From positions 1 through 7,384 of the forward strand of contig JAICKM010000343.1 in assembly GCA_025927935.1 (NCBI GenBank): a stretch of DNA of 7,384 nucleotides, given 5' to 3'. Position numbers and translations under genes: made by a program. The stretch is from Chloroflexia bacterium (GTDB lineage Bacteria > Chloroflexota > Chloroflexia > QHBQ01 > JADMIH01). Below the pieces are notes generated by a model. That model made no database searches. It saw nothing but the letters and a program-made list of their open reading frames with translations, and was not told where the DNA came from. Within the stretch, counting starts at the first letter, position 1; every line of letters begins with the position of its first letter. Positions 1 to 5,528 of this stretch are shown in pieces.

Positions 1-1
1 G

Positions 2-967
2 ACGGCGCCTCCGGCGGTCTATCGCTATTCGCCCGCTGGGGCAGGGCTGGAAGATACCGGCTGGTGTCCGCCCTACCCGGTGCCGATGCACGACATCACC
101 GTGACCCAGGTGCGGGTCTACGCGCGGGATGGAGTTTGGGTACCGTTGACCATCCTGGCGCTCCCCGGCGCGGCGCCGCCTGGCCCCCGGCGCACGATTC
201 TGGCGGCGTATGGGGCCTACGGCCAGGCGCTGCTCCCGTCCTATAATCCGTTATTGCGGCCCTGGCTGGAACGCGGCGGGTTATATGCTATCGCCCATGT
301 GCGGGGAGGCGGAGAGTACGGCGCGGCCTGGCACACGGCCGGTCAGAAAGCCCGCAAACGGGCTGGAATCACCGACCTGATCTGTTGCGCCGAATTCTTG
401 ATCGCCTGCGGGGCGACGGCCCCTGACCGGTTGGTGGCGGAGGGCTATAGCGCCGGCGGGGTAGTCTGCGCGGGGGCCATCGTGCAGCGCCCGGATCTGT
501 GGGCCGCCGGGATTCTGCGCCAGACGGTGCTGCATATGTTGCGCTATGAGTATGGCGCGGGCGGCCCGCCGAATGTGCCCGAGTTTGGCACCATCCTGAC
601 CCGGCGCGGGGCGCAGGCCTTGCGGACGATGGATCCCTTTACCGCGCTGCGGCCCGGCGTGTGCTATCCGCCCATGCTGGCGTTAGTCGGCGTGAACGAT
701 CCGCGCGTGCCGATCTGGCACGCCATGAAGTGGGTCGCCCGTATGCAAGATGCGGCCGACGGCCGGCCCTTGGCGGCCCTGTTACGAGTCGAGTTCCACG
801 CGGGCCACGGGCACGGCTCCACTCGGCGGCAGATCATCCAGGAGTTGGCCGACCGGTACGCTTTTGCGCTGGTAGCCGGTAGTGCCGCGTCACGTGCGTC
901 GGGAACCGTCGGGAATCGCACAGTCGCGTCGGACCCACCCCGGCGCCCGCCGGCGCGGATCTCGTAA
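2..967 (+). CDS. Prolyl oligopeptidase-family (S9A) serine peptidase, C-terminal part, 5' truncated by window edge
   Basis: The frame is open from base 2 to the TAA at 965-967, so the gene starts before the window; 321 residues are visible. They match the catalytic alpha/beta-hydrolase domain of prolyl oligopeptidases, which cleave peptides after proline. In order (residue 1 at base 2): the Y-G-x-Y-G oxyanion region near residues 70-73, the family signature RGGGEYG at 101-107, the nucleophile motif GYSAGG with Ser150, the 'PPNVPEFG' stretch typical of bacterial members, Asp233 in NDPRVP and His269 in AGHGHG. The triad is therefore complete. The seven-bladed propeller expected in front lies outside the window. 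No signal peptide can be judged. About 28 low-complexity residues rich in Ser, Arg and Pro follow the last helix ('LADRYAFALVAG'), which is unusual for the family and may be a recent extension. Internal GTG/ATG codons at 80 and 86 fall inside the conserved domain and are not starts. Confidence 0.93.
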   Translation, partial: TAPPAVYRYSPAGAGLEDTGWCPPYPVPMHDITVTQVRVYARDGVWVPLTILALPGAAPPGPRRTILAAYGAYGQALLPSYNPLLRPWLERGGLYAIAHVRGGGEYGAAWHTAGQKARKRAGITDLICCAEFLIACGATAPDRLVAEGYSAGGVVCAGAIVQRPDLWAAGILRQTVLHMLRYEYGAGGPPNVPEFGTILTRRGAQALRTMDPFTALRPGVCYPPMLALVGVNDPRVPIWHAMKWVARMQDAADGRPLAALLRVEFHAGHGHGSTRRQIIQELADRYAFALVAGSAASRASGTVGNRTVASDPPRRPPARIS

Positions 968-1168
968 GCGGCCGGTTCGGGCATCCCGGCTACCGGGTAC
1001 GCCGGCCCAGCGGGTTCCGATCTGCCACCGGCTGTTGACACCTGCCGGGGCGGGTCCTATAATCTTGCCCGCGGCCGGCAACAAGAATGATTGTAGCCCA
1101 GCAGCGATCACGCGACTGCGGTATCGGGAACCGTACCGGGAACGGCAGCGCACATAGAAGGTTATGCC
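968..1168. other. Intergenic region between the peptidase and the small acidic gene
   Basis: This 201-base stretch has no credible gene. After the peptidase stop lies a nested fold: outer arms GGCCGG (970-975) and CCGGCC (1002-1007) enclose CGGG-cat-CCCG (978-988). It could act as a terminator, but no T tract follows. A consensus promoter at 1035-1063 comes next. A short dyad, TTGCC (1065-1069) and GGCAA (1077-1081), sits at the expected transcription start. The leader also holds a small inverted repeat, CGGTA (1119-1123) with TACCG (1134-1138), overlapping two copies of CGGGAAC. Confidence 0.6.
1035..1063 (+). promoter_or_regulatory. Consensus housekeeping sigma promoter (TTGACA-17-TATAAT)
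   Basis: The -35 TTGACA (1035-1040) and -10 TATAAT (1058-1063) both match the sigma-70/sigma-A consensus at all six positions, with the optimal 17-base spacer. Transcription should start near 1070, giving a leader of about 100 bases before the ATG at 1169. It reads toward the small acidic gene and is the only obvious reason for a strong promoter here. A dyad (1065-1081) overlaps the predicted start site and could be a repressor site. Confidence 0.82.
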
Positions 1169-1348
1169 ATGGAGCAGGATCGAAAACACGAGGAACCGAC
1201 GCCGGCCACGGCGCCCGCCGATCCGGCAGCAGAGCCGGATGACGAGTCCACCGTACTGATTGTAGGCGATGATGGATTAGTCGACGAACCGGCGGACGCG
1301 GATCGGCCGGACTTTAACGACGACCTGGATCCCGCCGATGCGCCCTGA
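1169..1348 (+). CDS. Small, highly acidic protein of unknown function (59 aa)
   Basis: The ATG at 1169-1171 is preceded by AGAAGG (1156-1161) with a seven-base spacer, and the frame ends at TGA 1346-1348. A perfect sigma-A promoter lies about 100 bases upstream. These signals together argue for a real gene despite its size. The product has 14 Asp and 6 Glu against 2 Arg and 1 Lys, a net charge near -17. Its N-terminal half is rich in Ala, Pro and Glu; the middle has a short hydrophobic patch, 'STVLIVGDDGLV' (residues 27-38); the C-terminal part is Asp-rich (D43-D57). There is no Cys, signal peptide or membrane segment. Such a protein is probably disordered. I do not recognise a family. A DNA mimic, a metal- or cation-binding peptide or a partner-binding tail are all possible, and none is shown. 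The reverse-strand frame over it is Ser/Gly/Ala-rich and looks like a shadow. Confidence 0.62.
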   Translation: MEQDRKHEEPTPATAPADPAAEPDDESTVLIVGDDGLVDEPADADRPDFNDDLDPADAP

Positions 1349-1462
1349 GTTCCCGTTAGGCCGGTAGCGGCGACCGTTACGGCCATGCCGGTCGGGTGCC
1401 CAAAGGCGCCGGGCGGCAGCAACCGAGTCCAGCCCGCACCGCCGGCCCGTGGAGCAGGGGTC
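1349..1462. other. Convergent intergenic region
   Basis: This 114-base spacer separates the 3' ends of the small acidic gene and the acetyltransferase. An imperfect hairpin can form between GGCCGGTA (about 1359-1366) and TTACGGCC (about 1377-1384), with a mismatch or bulge. No T run follows on either strand, so a terminator role is only a guess. Confidence 0.35.
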
Positions 1463-2074
1463 TTATTCGTCCGCTAGCTCGCCGACGATCTGTGCGCGGG
1501 CGCCCGCCACCTTGGCATTGGCCGGGACATCTTTGGTGACCACCGCCCCGGCCATGACCAGCGCGCCGGGGCCGATGGTCACGCCCGGCAAAATCATCGC
1601 GCCCGCCGCGATCCAGGCGCCGTCGCCAATCGTCACCGGCGCGGGCGCAATCGCGCCCATGCGGTGGTCGGCCGGCCCGATTTCATGGTTGCTGGTGATA
1701 ATCACCACATGGTGGCCGATGCCCACCCGCTCACCGATATGGACCGGCGCATTGAGGTCGATAAAGCAGGGCGTGTTGACGAACGTGTGCGCGCCGATAT
1801 GCAACCGGGAATAGATATCGCCATCGCCTCGCAGGTCCAGCGGCCCGGCGATATAGACTTTGCGCGCGATATGGCGGAATCCGCAGCCCCGGTAAATGGC
1901 GCTCCGCACGTTCCCAAACAGGCTATACGGGATGCAGCGCTGGAGTACCTGCCCGGCGCCCAGGCGCAAATGGAGCACGTCCCGCTGCATGCGCAGATAG
2001 CGCCGCAGCTTCGACCCCGCCCGCTTTCCGGCCTTCCCGTTCCCGATCGCCCGATTCGCCATTCCATCTGTCAC
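1463..2074 (-). CDS. Hexapeptide-repeat (LbH) O-acetyltransferase, maltose/colanic-acid acetyltransferase-like
   Basis: A 203-residue acyltransferase of the left-handed beta-helix superfamily. Members transfer acetyl from acetyl-CoA to hydroxyls of sugars or polysaccharides in the cytoplasm. The first 60 or so residues are basic and helical ('SKLRRYLRMQRDVLHLRLG'). Hexapeptide turns run from about 80 to 190, clearest at 'VTIGDGAWIAAGAMILPGVTIGPGALVMAGAVVT' split over 147-180. The usual catalytic histidine is His130 in the loop 'SNHEIG'. The C-terminal 'KDVPANAKVAGARAQIV' is the standard closing strand. I choose the GTG at 2074 because AGGAAAGG (2090-2083 on this strand) lies eight bases before it. 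An ATG at 2062 (residue 5) is the alternative, with only a weak GATGGA before it. The stop is TAA at 1465-1463. No glycosyltransferase or polysaccharide gene lies next to it, so the acceptor cannot be inferred. Serine acetyltransferase is less likely because the N-terminal domain is short. Confidence 0.9.
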   Translation of the reverse strand: MTDGMANRAIGNGKAGKRAGSKLRRYLRMQRDVLHLRLGAGQVLQRCIPYSLFGNVRSAIYRGCGFRHIARKVYIAGPLDLRGDGDIYSRLHIGAHTFVNTPCFIDLNAPVHIGERVGIGHHVVIITSNHEIGPADHRMGAIAPAPVTIGDGAWIAAGAMILPGVTIGPGALVMAGAVVTKDVPANAKVAGARAQIVGELADE

Positions 2075-2332
2075 GCTTGCATCCTTTCCTCACCCTGCCC
2101 CGGCGGCCTCGCCCTGGGCCACCCGCGCCTCCATGGACCAAACGATCCTATTGTACTGTACTTGGCAAGATCATGGGCCGGGCGATTACCGGCTGCAAAT
2201 GGCATGGTTTGTGCGCAACGCTGCGCTGCAAGTGGTGATCTCCCCTGCGGCCCGTAGGAGCCGCTTCGCGCGGGGAGCCGCCGCACAGGCAACGTCCGTT
2301 TTGCCAATGCCACAGGGAAGGGAGGGCCGGCG
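2075..2332. other. Intergenic region between divergent acetyltransferase and repeat-protein genes
   Basis: This 258-base region should carry the start signals of both flanking genes, but neither promoter is clear. On the minus strand a TACAAT (2155-2150) is a fair -10 without a matching -35. On the plus strand TTGGCA (2162-2167) is a fair -35, followed 16-17 bases later only by a poor GATTAC. A short inverted repeat GTAC-t-GTAC lies at about 2153-2161. A nested fold sits at 2240-2277 (listed separately). A 70-codon frame from 2133 lacks a ribosome site and overlaps the next gene, so I do not call it. Confidence 0.4.
2240..2277 (+). repeat. Nested inverted repeat in the leader of the five-repeat protein gene
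   Basis: Outer arms CTCCCC (2240-2245) and GGGGAG (2272-2277) enclose inner arms GCGGC (2247-2251) and GCCGC (2260-2264). The result is an 11-bp interrupted stem with an asymmetric interior loop. It lies about 40 bases before the GGGAGGG ribosome site. It could shape the leader RNA or be a degenerate copy of a dispersed hairpin; the GC content makes chance pairing a real alternative. Confidence 0.35.
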
Positions 2333-2797
2333 GTGGTTGTCGTGAATCTCTTCTTATCGCCCGCGCGGGTCCGTGCGGAGGTGGATGCGGAAGGCAACGT
2401 CTATGAGGGAGCGACGGGGGAGGATCTCGGCAGCCCCGTCGGTACGGTGGACGGCGCCACCGGAACTGTCTATCGCCTGCGGCGGGGTGGGCGTTTGCGC
2501 CGCGTCGGGGAAGTCGACAACGAGGGCGTAGTCTATGCCCTGGAGGCGCAGAGGATCTGGCCCTGGCCGCGGCGCGGGCAGCTCGTGCCGGTACTGGAGA
2601 TTGATAGCGCCGGCGATATCTACGACCTGACCACGGTGAACCGTCGCCCGCGGATCGGCGAGGTGGACGGACGGACTTCGGTACTCTATGCGGGCGGCGC
2701 GGCGCTGCTGCTCTGGTTGCTGCACCGCAGGGAACGCATCAGCCAGGATACGTACTTCTGGTATCAGATGTCCGCCGGTCAGCGCGGGCTGAAATGA
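2333..2797 (+). CDS. Five-repeat beta-type protein of unknown function with C-terminal hydrophobic segment
   Basis: This 154-residue protein contains five copies of a pattern G-x-[VI]-D-x-x-G-x-[VI]-Y: AEVDAEGNVYEG (15-26), VGTVDGATGTVYRL (36-49), VGEVDNEGVVYAL (58-70), VLEIDSAGDIYDL (87-99) and the degenerate IGEVDGRTSVLYA (108-120). They are spaced about 21-29 residues apart. Each unit reads as two short beta strands joined by a D-x-x-G turn, so a closed five-fold toroid or propeller-like fold is plausible. A hydrophobic run 'GGAALLLWLL' (121-130) follows the last repeat, then a basic HRRER and a polar tail. It may be a short membrane anchor or the closing strand. The GTG at 2333 is favoured by GGGAGGG (2320-2326) six bases upstream; a second GTG at 2342 is possible. 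No catalytic motif is visible. It resembles small proteins I have seen called '5-fold beta-flower', but I cannot confirm that assignment. It is followed by hairpin repeats, not by a co-directional close neighbour. Confidence 0.75.
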   Translation: MVVVNLFLSPARVRAEVDAEGNVYEGATGEDLGSPVGTVDGATGTVYRLRRGGRLRRVGEVDNEGVVYALEAQRIWPWPRRGQLVPVLEIDSAGDIYDLTTVNRRPRIGEVDGRTSVLYAGGAALLLWLLHRRERISQDTYFWYQMSAGQRGLK

Positions 2798-2808
2798 CCG
2801 TCCGGCGC

Positions 2809-2828
2809 CCGGCGGCTCAAGCCGCCGG
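2809..2828. repeat. Perfect 9-bp inverted repeat (CCGGCGGCT/AGCCGCCGG)
   Basis: CCGGCGGCT (2809-2817) pairs perfectly with AGCCGCCGG (2820-2828) around 'ca'; in RNA the loop would open to four to six bases. It starts 11 bases after the stop of the five-repeat gene, so it could serve as its transcript end, but no T tract follows. The same core GCCGCCGGC recurs at 2821-2829 and 2843-2851. Together with the next repeat this looks like a dispersed palindromic element rather than a plain terminator. Confidence 0.7.
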
Positions 2829-2837
2829 CTACGGCAA

Positions 2838-2894
2838 CGAAGGCCGCCGGCGCGGCCTCTGCCCGGTTGATCCAGCCCGCGCCGGCGGCCTTCG
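2838..2894. repeat. Perfect 18-bp inverted repeat, 21-base loop
   Basis: CGAAGGCCGCCGGCGCGG (2838-2855) is exactly complementary to CCGCGCCGGCGGCCTTCG (2877-2894). The 21-base loop runs 2856-2876. This is the longest perfect dyad I found in the window and far beyond what a short regulatory site needs. It lies nine bases after the neighbouring hairpin and shares its core. The arrangement resembles REP/BIME-type or miniature non-autonomous elements, though no target-site duplication is apparent. Confidence 0.75.
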
Positions 2895-2998
2895 GAAAGC
2901 TAACCCGCCCCGGCAAGGGGCCGGGCGCCGCCCGTCGGGATGTCACATCGTGCCGCGCACCCGCTGTAACGGCTCGCACAGGTTTCGCGCGGAAAGCG

Positions 2999-3007
2999 TG
3001 GTATAAG
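2999..3007 (+). promoter_or_regulatory. Extended -10 promoter for the redoxin gene
   Basis: TG-G-TATAAG fits the extended -10 pattern TGnTATAAT at all but the last base. No good -35 lies 16-18 bases upstream, as is common for extended -10 promoters. Transcription would start near 3014, giving a leader of about 90 bases to the ATG at 3103. Confidence 0.5.
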
Positions 3008-3102
3008 TAGTGTATGCCGTCTGCTGCGAGCATAGGGCACGGCAATCGACAGCTTCCAACCGCGCGGCCCCGTGCGTTGCACCTTGCTTAAAGGAGAAGA
3101 TC

Positions 3103-3696
3103 ATGCGCGCAGATATCGTTCCGGGCGCTCAATTTCCCGACTATGAATTGACCGATCACACCGGCACGCGGCGCGGGCTCAGCGAGTTGCAAGGCAATGA
3201 CCCGCTCATCCTGGTGCTGTCGCGCGGGCACTTCTGCCCGAAGGACCACCAGCAGCATCTCGACCTGGCGAGCTTTTATCCCAAGATCGCCGTCGCCTAC
3301 ACGAAGATCGTCACCATCGCGACAGACAGCGTCCTCGAACTCAATGAGTTTCGTGATGCCGTGGGCGCCCAGTGGCCCTTCCTGTCCGATGTGGCGCGCA
3401 AGGTGCAGCAGGATCTCGACATCCAGGAGTACACGGATCCGCACCACAATCCCATGATCCCGCATACACTGGTTCTCGAACCGGGTCTCGTCGTGTATAA
3501 GATCTATAACGGCTACTGGTTCTGGGGCCGCCCTTCGACGGCGGAGCTATGGCAAGATCTGCGCGAGGTGAGCCGCAAAATCCGGCCCGACTGGGACCTG
3601 GCCGCGCCGGGATTGCGCGAGAACTGGGCAGGCGATAAACTACAGCATTGGCCCTACGGCAAGAAGAGCCGCCTTCAACCCGCGCCGCAGGCGTAG
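3103..3696 (+). CDS. Peroxiredoxin-like / redoxin-domain protein with a single cysteine
   Basis: A 197-residue thioredoxin-fold protein of the AhpC/TSA-redoxin group, expected to reduce peroxides or act in thiol redox chemistry in the cytoplasm. The opening 'GAQFPDYELTDHTGTRRGLSEL' (residues 8-29) is the usual redoxin N-terminus, followed by the strand 'PLILVLS' and the active-site segment RGHFCPKDHQ (41-50) with Cys45. Related proteins often have CPxC; here the second position is Asp48 and there is no other Cys, so it must work as a 1-Cys enzyme or use an external thiol. The canonical PxxxTxxC Thr is also absent. A cis-proline-like 'IPHT' lies at 119-122. The C-terminal 'YNGYWFWGRPSTAELWQDLREVSRKIRPDWDL' (135-166) is an aromatic extension shared, as I recall, with a subgroup of these proteins. 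The ATG at 3103 has AAGGAG six bases before it. The frame runs back to 3010, but that part is leader. Confidence 0.88.
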   Translation: MRADIVPGAQFPDYELTDHTGTRRGLSELQGNDPLILVLSRGHFCPKDHQQHLDLASFYPKIAVAYTKIVTIATDSVLELNEFRDAVGAQWPFLSDVARKVQQDLDIQEYTDPHHNPMIPHTLVLEPGLVVYKIYNGYWFWGRPSTAELWQDLREVSRKIRPDWDLAAPGLRENWAGDKLQHWPYGKKSRLQPAPQA

Positions 3697-3797
3697 GCGG
3701 GGCCGGTACCAGCAGGCGGCGGGCGACCATCCTATGAGGGCTGGCGGCAGCGCGCAAACGCCCGGGCGATTGCCCGATCTGCCCAACGAATGTAGAA

Positions 3798-3824
3798 GCG
3801 CCGGATGCCTCACGCATCCGGCGC
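3798..3824. terminator. Bidirectional hairpin between convergent genes
   Basis: GCGCCGGATGC (3798-3808) pairs perfectly with GCATCCGGCGC (3814-3824) over an 11-bp stem and five-base loop. It lies between the redoxin stop (3696) and the acyl-CoA ligase stop (3855), where a shared terminator is expected. No real T run follows: 'CTGTCTGT' on plus, 'TTCTACATT' on minus. It fits a terminator for the minus-strand transcript slightly better. Confidence 0.65.
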
Positions 3825-3854
3825 CTGTCTGTATCGCGGTTGGACGTGCCTCGC

Positions 3855-5441
3855 CTAGTGGACGCGCGCCTCGTAGCCCTCCCAGTATTTCTCGCGCAGG
3901 TCGGTTTTGACGATTTTGCCCGTGCCCGTCTTGGGGAACTCGGGATAGACATCCACGCCGCGCGGGTGCTTGAAGCGGGGCAGGCGCTCACCGGCAAAGG
4001 CCAGCAGTTCTTCCGGCGTGGCGCTATGGCCGGGCTTAAGCACGACCAGCGCCTGCGGCACTTCGCCCCACTTGTCGTCGGGGACGGCAATGACCGCGGC
4101 TTCCAGGACCGCCGGGTGCTGGTAGAAGACATCCTCGATCTCGACCGAGGAGATATTCTCGCCGCCGCTGATGATGATGTCCTTCTTGCGGTCCTTGATC
4201 TGGATGTAACCTTCCTCGTCGATGGTCGCCAGGTCGCCGGTGTGGAACCAGCCGCCGGCCAGAGCCGTGGCACTGTCCTCCGGTAGATTATGGTACCCGC
4301 GCATTACGTTATCGCCCCGCGCCCAGATCTCGCCGATCTCCTGGCCGTCGGGCGCCACGTCCTGACCCTCGCTGTTGACCACCCGGATCTCGACGCCCAC
4401 GCCGGGGATGCCGGTCATGGCCTGGCGCTCGTAGCGCTCTTCGGCCGGTCGGTCGGCCAGCGTGCTCTTGACCGTGGCGATGGTGAGCAGGGGCGTCGTT
4501 TCGCTCAGGCCGTAGCCGACGAAGCAATCAACGCTCATCTGTTCGCGGGCGGCGGCGATCAGGCTGGATGGCGGCGGCGCGCCGCCGATGAGGATCCACC
4601 GCAAGCTGGAGAGGTCATACTTGCCGCGCTCAGGATAGCTCAGTAGCGCGGTCAGCATCGTGGGCACCATGCCGAGGATGGTGACGCGGTCGCGCTCCAC
4701 CGCCTGGCACAGCAGCGCCGGATCGAAGCGGGGAATCACGCTCATGGTACCACCGACCGCGGCCATGTAGTGCGGCGACCCCCAGCCGTTCACATGGAAC
4801 AAGGGCACGGCGCCGACGAGGGCCACATCACTGTCGCTGATCATTAAGGACGCCACGCAACTCAGCGCGTGCAGATAGAGATTGCGGTGGGTCAGTTCGA
4901 CGCCTTTGGGCCGGCCTGTCGTGCCGCTCGTGTAGAACATCTCGGCCACGTCATTTTCGTGGACCTGCATATAGTCGATGTCGGCGTTGGCCGCTTCCGC
5001 CAGCAGGCGTTCATAGCTCAGGGCCTGGACCGGTACATCCTCGCCGAGCATGATCAGGTGCTCCAGCCCCGGTACCGCCTCGCGCAGGCCGAAGCCCAGT
5101 TGGGCGAACTCCGGCCCGACGATAAGCGCTTTGGCGGCGGCGTCGGCCAGAATGTAGGCCAGATCTTGCGGGCGCAGCCGGACGTTCAGCGGCAGCAGCA
5201 CAAAGCCGGATGGCAGTACGCCGTAATATGCCTCCAGGATCTGGTGGTTGTTCAGGCCCAGATAGGCGATGACCGATCCGCGAGCGAGACCGAGGTCGCT
5301 CATCGCGTGCCCAAACCGGTTAGATCGCTCCTTGAAATCACGAAACGTCAAGCGTACATCTCCATTGATGACCGCCGGCTTGTTTGGGTAGAGCGCGACG
5401 GCGCGGTTGAGGAAACGGGTCGGCGTGAGGGGCAGTTCCAT
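3855..5441 (-). CDS. AMP-forming acyl-CoA ligase (fatty-acid/acyl-CoA synthetase, AMP-binding family)
   Basis: A 528-residue enzyme of the ANL superfamily, full length, that activates a carboxylic acid with ATP to an acyl-adenylate and transfers it to CoA. Motifs in order: the P-loop YTSGTTGRPKG (170-180), 'PLFHVNGW' (213-220), GYGLSETTP (309-317), 'GWFHTGDLATIDEEGYI' (397-413) with the ATP-ribose Asp403, the hinge 'KDRKKDIIISGGENIS' (416-431) and the A10 lysine Lys509 in PKTGTGKI. The pattern is that of medium/long-chain FadD-like and DmdB/AAE ligases; the chain length of the substrate cannot be read from sequence. The ATG at 5441 has GGAGG six bases upstream and lies about 73 bases after a strong promoter. 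The open frame extends back to 5633, but that part covers the promoter and is Arg-rich noise. Stop is TAG at 3857-3855. No other beta-oxidation gene is visible nearby. Confidence 0.95.
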   Translation of the reverse strand: MELPLTPTRFLNRAVALYPNKPAVINGDVRLTFRDFKERSNRFGHAMSDLGLARGSVIAYLGLNNHQILEAYYGVLPSGFVLLPLNVRLRPQDLAYILADAAAKALIVGPEFAQLGFGLREAVPGLEHLIMLGEDVPVQALSYERLLAEAANADIDYMQVHENDVAEMFYTSGTTGRPKGVELTHRNLYLHALSCVASLMISDSDVALVGAVPLFHVNGWGSPHYMAAVGGTMSVIPRFDPALLCQAVERDRVTILGMVPTMLTALLSYPERGKYDLSSLRWILIGGAPPPSSLIAAAREQMSVDCFVGYGLSETTPLLTIATVKSTLADRPAEERYERQAMTGIPGVGVEIRVVNSEGQDVAPDGQEIGEIWARGDNVMRGYHNLPEDSATALAGGWFHTGDLATIDEEGYIQIKDRKKDIIISGGENISSVEIEDVFYQHPAVLEAAVIAVPDDKWGEVPQALVVLKPGHSATPEELLAFAGERLPRFKHPRGVDVYPEFPKTGTGKIVKTDLREKYWEGYEARVH

Positions 5442-5511
5442 GATCAACCTCCGCGGATTCTGGGATCTGTAGGTCTGGGCAGCAACCGATGGATGGGGCG
5501 TGATTGCGCGA

Positions 5512-5528
5512 TCTATAGGCAGTATAGA
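5512..5528. promoter_or_regulatory. Possible operator over the acyl-CoA ligase start site
   Basis: TCTATA (5512-5517) and TATAGA (5523-5528) form a 6-bp perfect dyad with a five-base centre. It covers the -10 box and the predicted start of the minus-strand transcript. A repressor bound there would block initiation, as with the TetR- or GntR-type regulators of fatty-acid genes. Half of the symmetry comes from the -10 itself, so chance is quite possible. Confidence 0.35.

Larger units (their letters stand above)
2798..3102. other. Intergenic region with hairpin cluster and promoter
   Basis: This 305-base stretch has no gene. It begins with two strong inverted repeats (2809-2828 and 2838-2894). 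Weaker adjacent hairpins follow: CCCC-ggcaa-GGGG (2908-2920) and CGGGC-gcc-GCCCG (2922-2934). An extended -10 promoter at 2999-3007 is next, and then a leader of about 90 bases ending in AAGGAG (3091-3096) in front of the redoxin ATG. Frames crossing it on both strands are low-complexity Arg/Pro/Ala shadows. Confidence 0.6.

Noticed and set aside
970..1007. Branched fold resembling part of a tRNA
   Set aside because: Too short, with no anticodon arm, T-loop motif or acceptor length; only a GC-rich nested hairpin.
1162..1422. 86-codon minus-strand frame over the small acidic gene
   Set aside because: Ser/Gly/Ala-rich product typical of the reverse complement of an Asp/Pro-rich gene; no promoter or ribosome site found, while the plus strand has both.
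1664..2257. 197-codon plus-strand frame opposite the acetyltransferase
   Set aside because: It is antisense to the hexapeptide-repeat gene, whose periodic motifs and ribosome site are clear; the frame has no domain features.
2252..2273. Resemblance to GTAGGAGC-GCTTCGCGC repeats known from Pseudomonas
   Set aside because: The match is partial and short, and the arms do not pair as in those repeats; treated as coincidence.
2133..2345. 70-codon plus-strand frame before the five-repeat gene
   Set aside because: No ribosome site before its ATG, it overlaps the better supported GTG start, and its second half is Arg/Ala low complexity.
3341..4273. 310-codon Arg/Ser/Pro-rich frame on the minus strand
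   Set aside because: It overlaps the ligase gene in another frame, the terminator hairpin and the redoxin gene antisense; composition is that of a shadow frame.
4571..4588. Perfect GGCGGCGCGCCGCC palindrome
   Set aside because: It encodes the conserved GGAPPP segment of the ligase; codon use in GC-rich Gly/Ala/Pro runs explains it.
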